Shown one piece after another: positions 61,970 through 64,000 of a DNA stretch of 64,000 nucleotides. Origin of the DNA: Cichorium intybus. Taxonomy: Eukaryota > Streptophyta > Magnoliopsida > Asterales > Asteraceae. Location: NCBI GenBank assembly GCA_023525715.1, contig CM042015.1, positions 90,935,750-90,999,749 of the forward strand, in the 5' to 3' direction. How positions within the stretch are numbered: the stretch's first letter is position 1; every line of letters begins with the position of its first letter. A program made the position numbers and the translations under genes. Below the pieces are notes generated by a model. It was not told where the DNA came from and made no database searches. It saw only the letters and a program-made list of their open reading frames with translations.

Positions 61970-64000
61970 TAGATACATATGACATGGATTCGCATAGTAC
62001 ATTGTTCTGAGGATAATTCTGGTATAATAATATTTTTTTCTTTTAAAACATGATTGTTTTAATTATCCTCGAAATGTTGTGTGAATGTGTTAATGGCATA
62101 AATGGTAATAACTTGAATGTTGATACATCCAATGGGATTGGACTTATAAATTGTGTTCTCTATGATTGTTAAAGTGAATTTTATGAGAATCACTTCAACC
62201 AAAGGTCCAGTTGGACAGGACTTTGGAATCATTTGACTTAGAGTCACATGATAAATTGAATGCTTAATAAAATTAATTGTGGCAAGAAAGGAATCACCCA
62301 AAGATCCAACGGATAGGATTTTGGAATCAGTTGACTTGGAGTCAGGTGATGATTGCATGTCTTGAACAATATTAACAAAGTCATAAATTTACATAGAGAT
62401 GTAAAGGTATTAAGATTTTGAGCGACAGACACATAAGTTACTGTGTATTGCTCGAATCTTCGAACAGAACACGATTAATTATGCTTCAAAATATTTGCCA
62501 AATAGTTTGACAAATATGGCTTCGCTTATCAGAATAAGTGATTGATTGGAACCTTGAAGTGTTCAAGGATTTCAAAGGAAGTATAATATCAACAGAACCT
62601 GAGTAACTACATAGACTGAGAAAATGTTTCACAGTTTATCCTCTTCCAAGAACACTAATGATTATAATGTGTCTTAGGGAAGATGATGGAGCATTGATCG
62701 AAATAGTTTTGATCCTCGATGTATAAGATGCATTTTCGATTAGTATTTCAATGAATTGAAAATTCAACCAGTCAGACCGCATAAACCATATTCCGACCAT
62801 ATCTTAGACTAAGTAGGTTATGCCGACACTGTCTGAAATGTAAAGTTGGGATCGTCCCACTAATACATAGAAAGTCCAGGGTCATGTAGCATTCGTCCGA
62901 ATCTCATGACAAGCCTGAAACTGATCAGCAATGTCGTTTCATTGGCCATTCCGGTTGTCCTTTGAAAGAAGAGTCCGTTTAGAAAGAGCTCAAGTTCTAA
63001 GGAAAGAGTGGGAGTAAGAATAATCCTGAATGAATTCAGGGTTTAGCCAAGTGAAAGAACCTTTTAGTCACCACTGGGCCTTGACCAGGAATTGGATTCC
63101 TGTTAAACCTGACATACCCTCTCTTCGCTTGACCAGTAGTTATTGTCACCGTCATAAGGAGTTATGATCTGGGTGATATACCGAGTAGTGGTAAAACACT
63201 AAAGATGGTACGGATAAGTAATCCGACTGCTGGAAGCATTGGTGAGCCCGGTTGCTGCCAAATAAGAGAACCTTACCGCGAGACACAGTGTATGTGACAG
63301 TTTGATTGATCTTTACAACTGGTCTAGGAACCAGTGGGAGTAATTGAATCATCAATGAAGGGAACATAGAAATATACTTACAAAACATCTGGTTGAATGA
63401 GTCATCACTTGGAGTCAAGCAATTGATTCCGAGAGAAGCAGTCTCATTAGAAGATGAAATCCGAGAGGATTCTGCGTGGCATAGTGTGAGTCGTTAGTGG
63501 AGCGTGTGTGGTTTACCGGCACACTAATAGGGACTCACATAGAGCATGCCATTTCAAAAGGTACAAGGCCCCGGGATTCGTTCCATGGGCATCTCGCAAG
63601 AAATGATATTTGGATTCTCAAAATAGGCCAAAAGGTTTGGATTTTGTGAATAGCCTGAAAGATTTCCTTTAAGATGTATAACCCAAGCAAAAGGTTTCCT
63701 GTCATACTCAGGTGGTTGTGAATATCTATTAGATAGATCAGAATTCTGTCAATGTGATCTTGATGAGATTCAAGATGCATAACCCAAGGAAAGGAGTTTC
63801 CTGTCATAGCAAAGTGTAATGAATTGGCATGAAAGAAACAAAGAAGGTGCAGCATACTCACGTAGTTCATAGACATCTATCAGATAGATGAGACTGACAG
63901 TATTGACTTAACCGTTGAGAATATGATCTTGATGGGATTCAAGATGCATAAGAAAGAGTCCCCGAAAGAAAATGGTTTCCGGAGATCATGACACAAGGAT
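61970..64000 (+). other. Non-coding internal region of Copia-4 with local repeats
   Basis: No ORF is supported. A diverged direct repeat of about 95 bp (TTTGGAATCAnTTGACTTnG) lies at about 62200-62360. A phrase GATCTTGATGnGATTCAAGA recurs at about 63757 and 63924, with a shorter relative at 63664. The third conserved-core stem-loop is at 63470-63565. Confidence 0.5.
63470..63565 (+). ncRNA. Conserved-core stem-loop, copy 3 (Copia-4 interior)
   Basis: Core GAGCGTGTGTGG then TTTACCGGCA, enclosed by TTAGTG/CACTAA, then TGTGAGTC/GACTCACA, then TGGCAT/ATGCCA. The nested pairing is the clearest of the three copies. Confidence 0.55.

Larger units (their letters stand above)
58938..64000 (+). mobile_element. 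Copia-4: LTR retrotransposon, left part, decayed
   Basis: A left LTR ends TTTCA at 59653. It is followed by a primer site TGGTATCAGAGC (59655-59666), a leader of about 1.3 kb, weak gag and protease remnants (61200-61870) and about 2.1 kb of non-coding internal sequence to the window edge. The LTR start is uncertain; TGACTT at 58938 is the best guess. The right LTR is outside the window. The amount of decay and the long non-coding interior suggest a non-autonomous derivative. Confidence 0.75.

Noticed and set aside
63535..63876. 113-codon minus-strand open frame
   Set aside because: It lies in the decayed interior of Copia-4, has no domain features and overlaps repeated phrases.

Overview
This is a eudicot nuclear window made almost entirely of transposable elements, nested in and next to one another. 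The evidence is plant-type intron-containing ORFs, plant Copia, LINE, PIF/Harbinger and MULE families, initiator-Met-tRNA primer sites, high AT content and very long (TA)n tracts. LTR style and cargo genes recall Asteraceae, but that is only an impression. No ordinary, complete host gene can be supported.

Layout. 1-1.8 kb: a weak gene start on the minus strand, (GA)n and (TA)n tracts, and a possible host promoter and first exon. 1.8-7.04 kb: Copia-1, Tnt1-like, LTRs differing at 3 of 314 bases, coding region broken. 7.04-10.2 kb: putative remainder of the interrupted host unit, then two Helitron-like 3' ends. 10.28-38.18 kb: three consecutive elements, each bounded on both sides by (TA)n. They are a MULE relative (L, holding a 6.2-kb LINE), a foldback element holding a 1.45-kb solo LTR, and a 15.7-kb MULE (R). 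R carries a FAR1-type transposase pseudogene split by a 3.7-kb solo LTR, an intact Agenet-domain ORF and a nine-exon Ulp1-like protease pseudogene. 39.4-44.2 kb: Copia-2, minus strand, indistinguishable LTRs, one frame change. 44.6-47 kb: a Harbinger relic, a lone CACTA-type end and a MITE candidate. 48.55-53.85 kb: Copia-3, one nonsense codon, inserted in an inverted-repeat element. 55.19-57.18 kb: a complete PIF/Harbinger element with one nonsense codon. 58.5 kb: the N-terminal fragment of a PB1-like MULE protein. About 58.94 kb to the end: left part of Copia-4, with a long hairpin-rich leader and decayed gag-pol.

Recent activity (inference from TSDs and LTR identity): Copia-1, -2, -3 and the LINE keep clear target-site duplications. 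Copia-2 is the youngest. The oldest material is L, the Harbinger relic and the coding genes of R.

Most notable: (1) the (TA)n-bounded MULE family with transposase, Agenet and Ulp1-like cargo and a dense ATGATNCA-type motif; (2) three stem-loops in Copia-4 sharing one core but with different, self-complementary flanks, the signature of a conserved RNA structure; (3) a 5' leader shared by Copia-1 and Copia-3 although their LTRs are unrelated; (4) a G7 frame offset as the only lesion seen in the youngest Copia.
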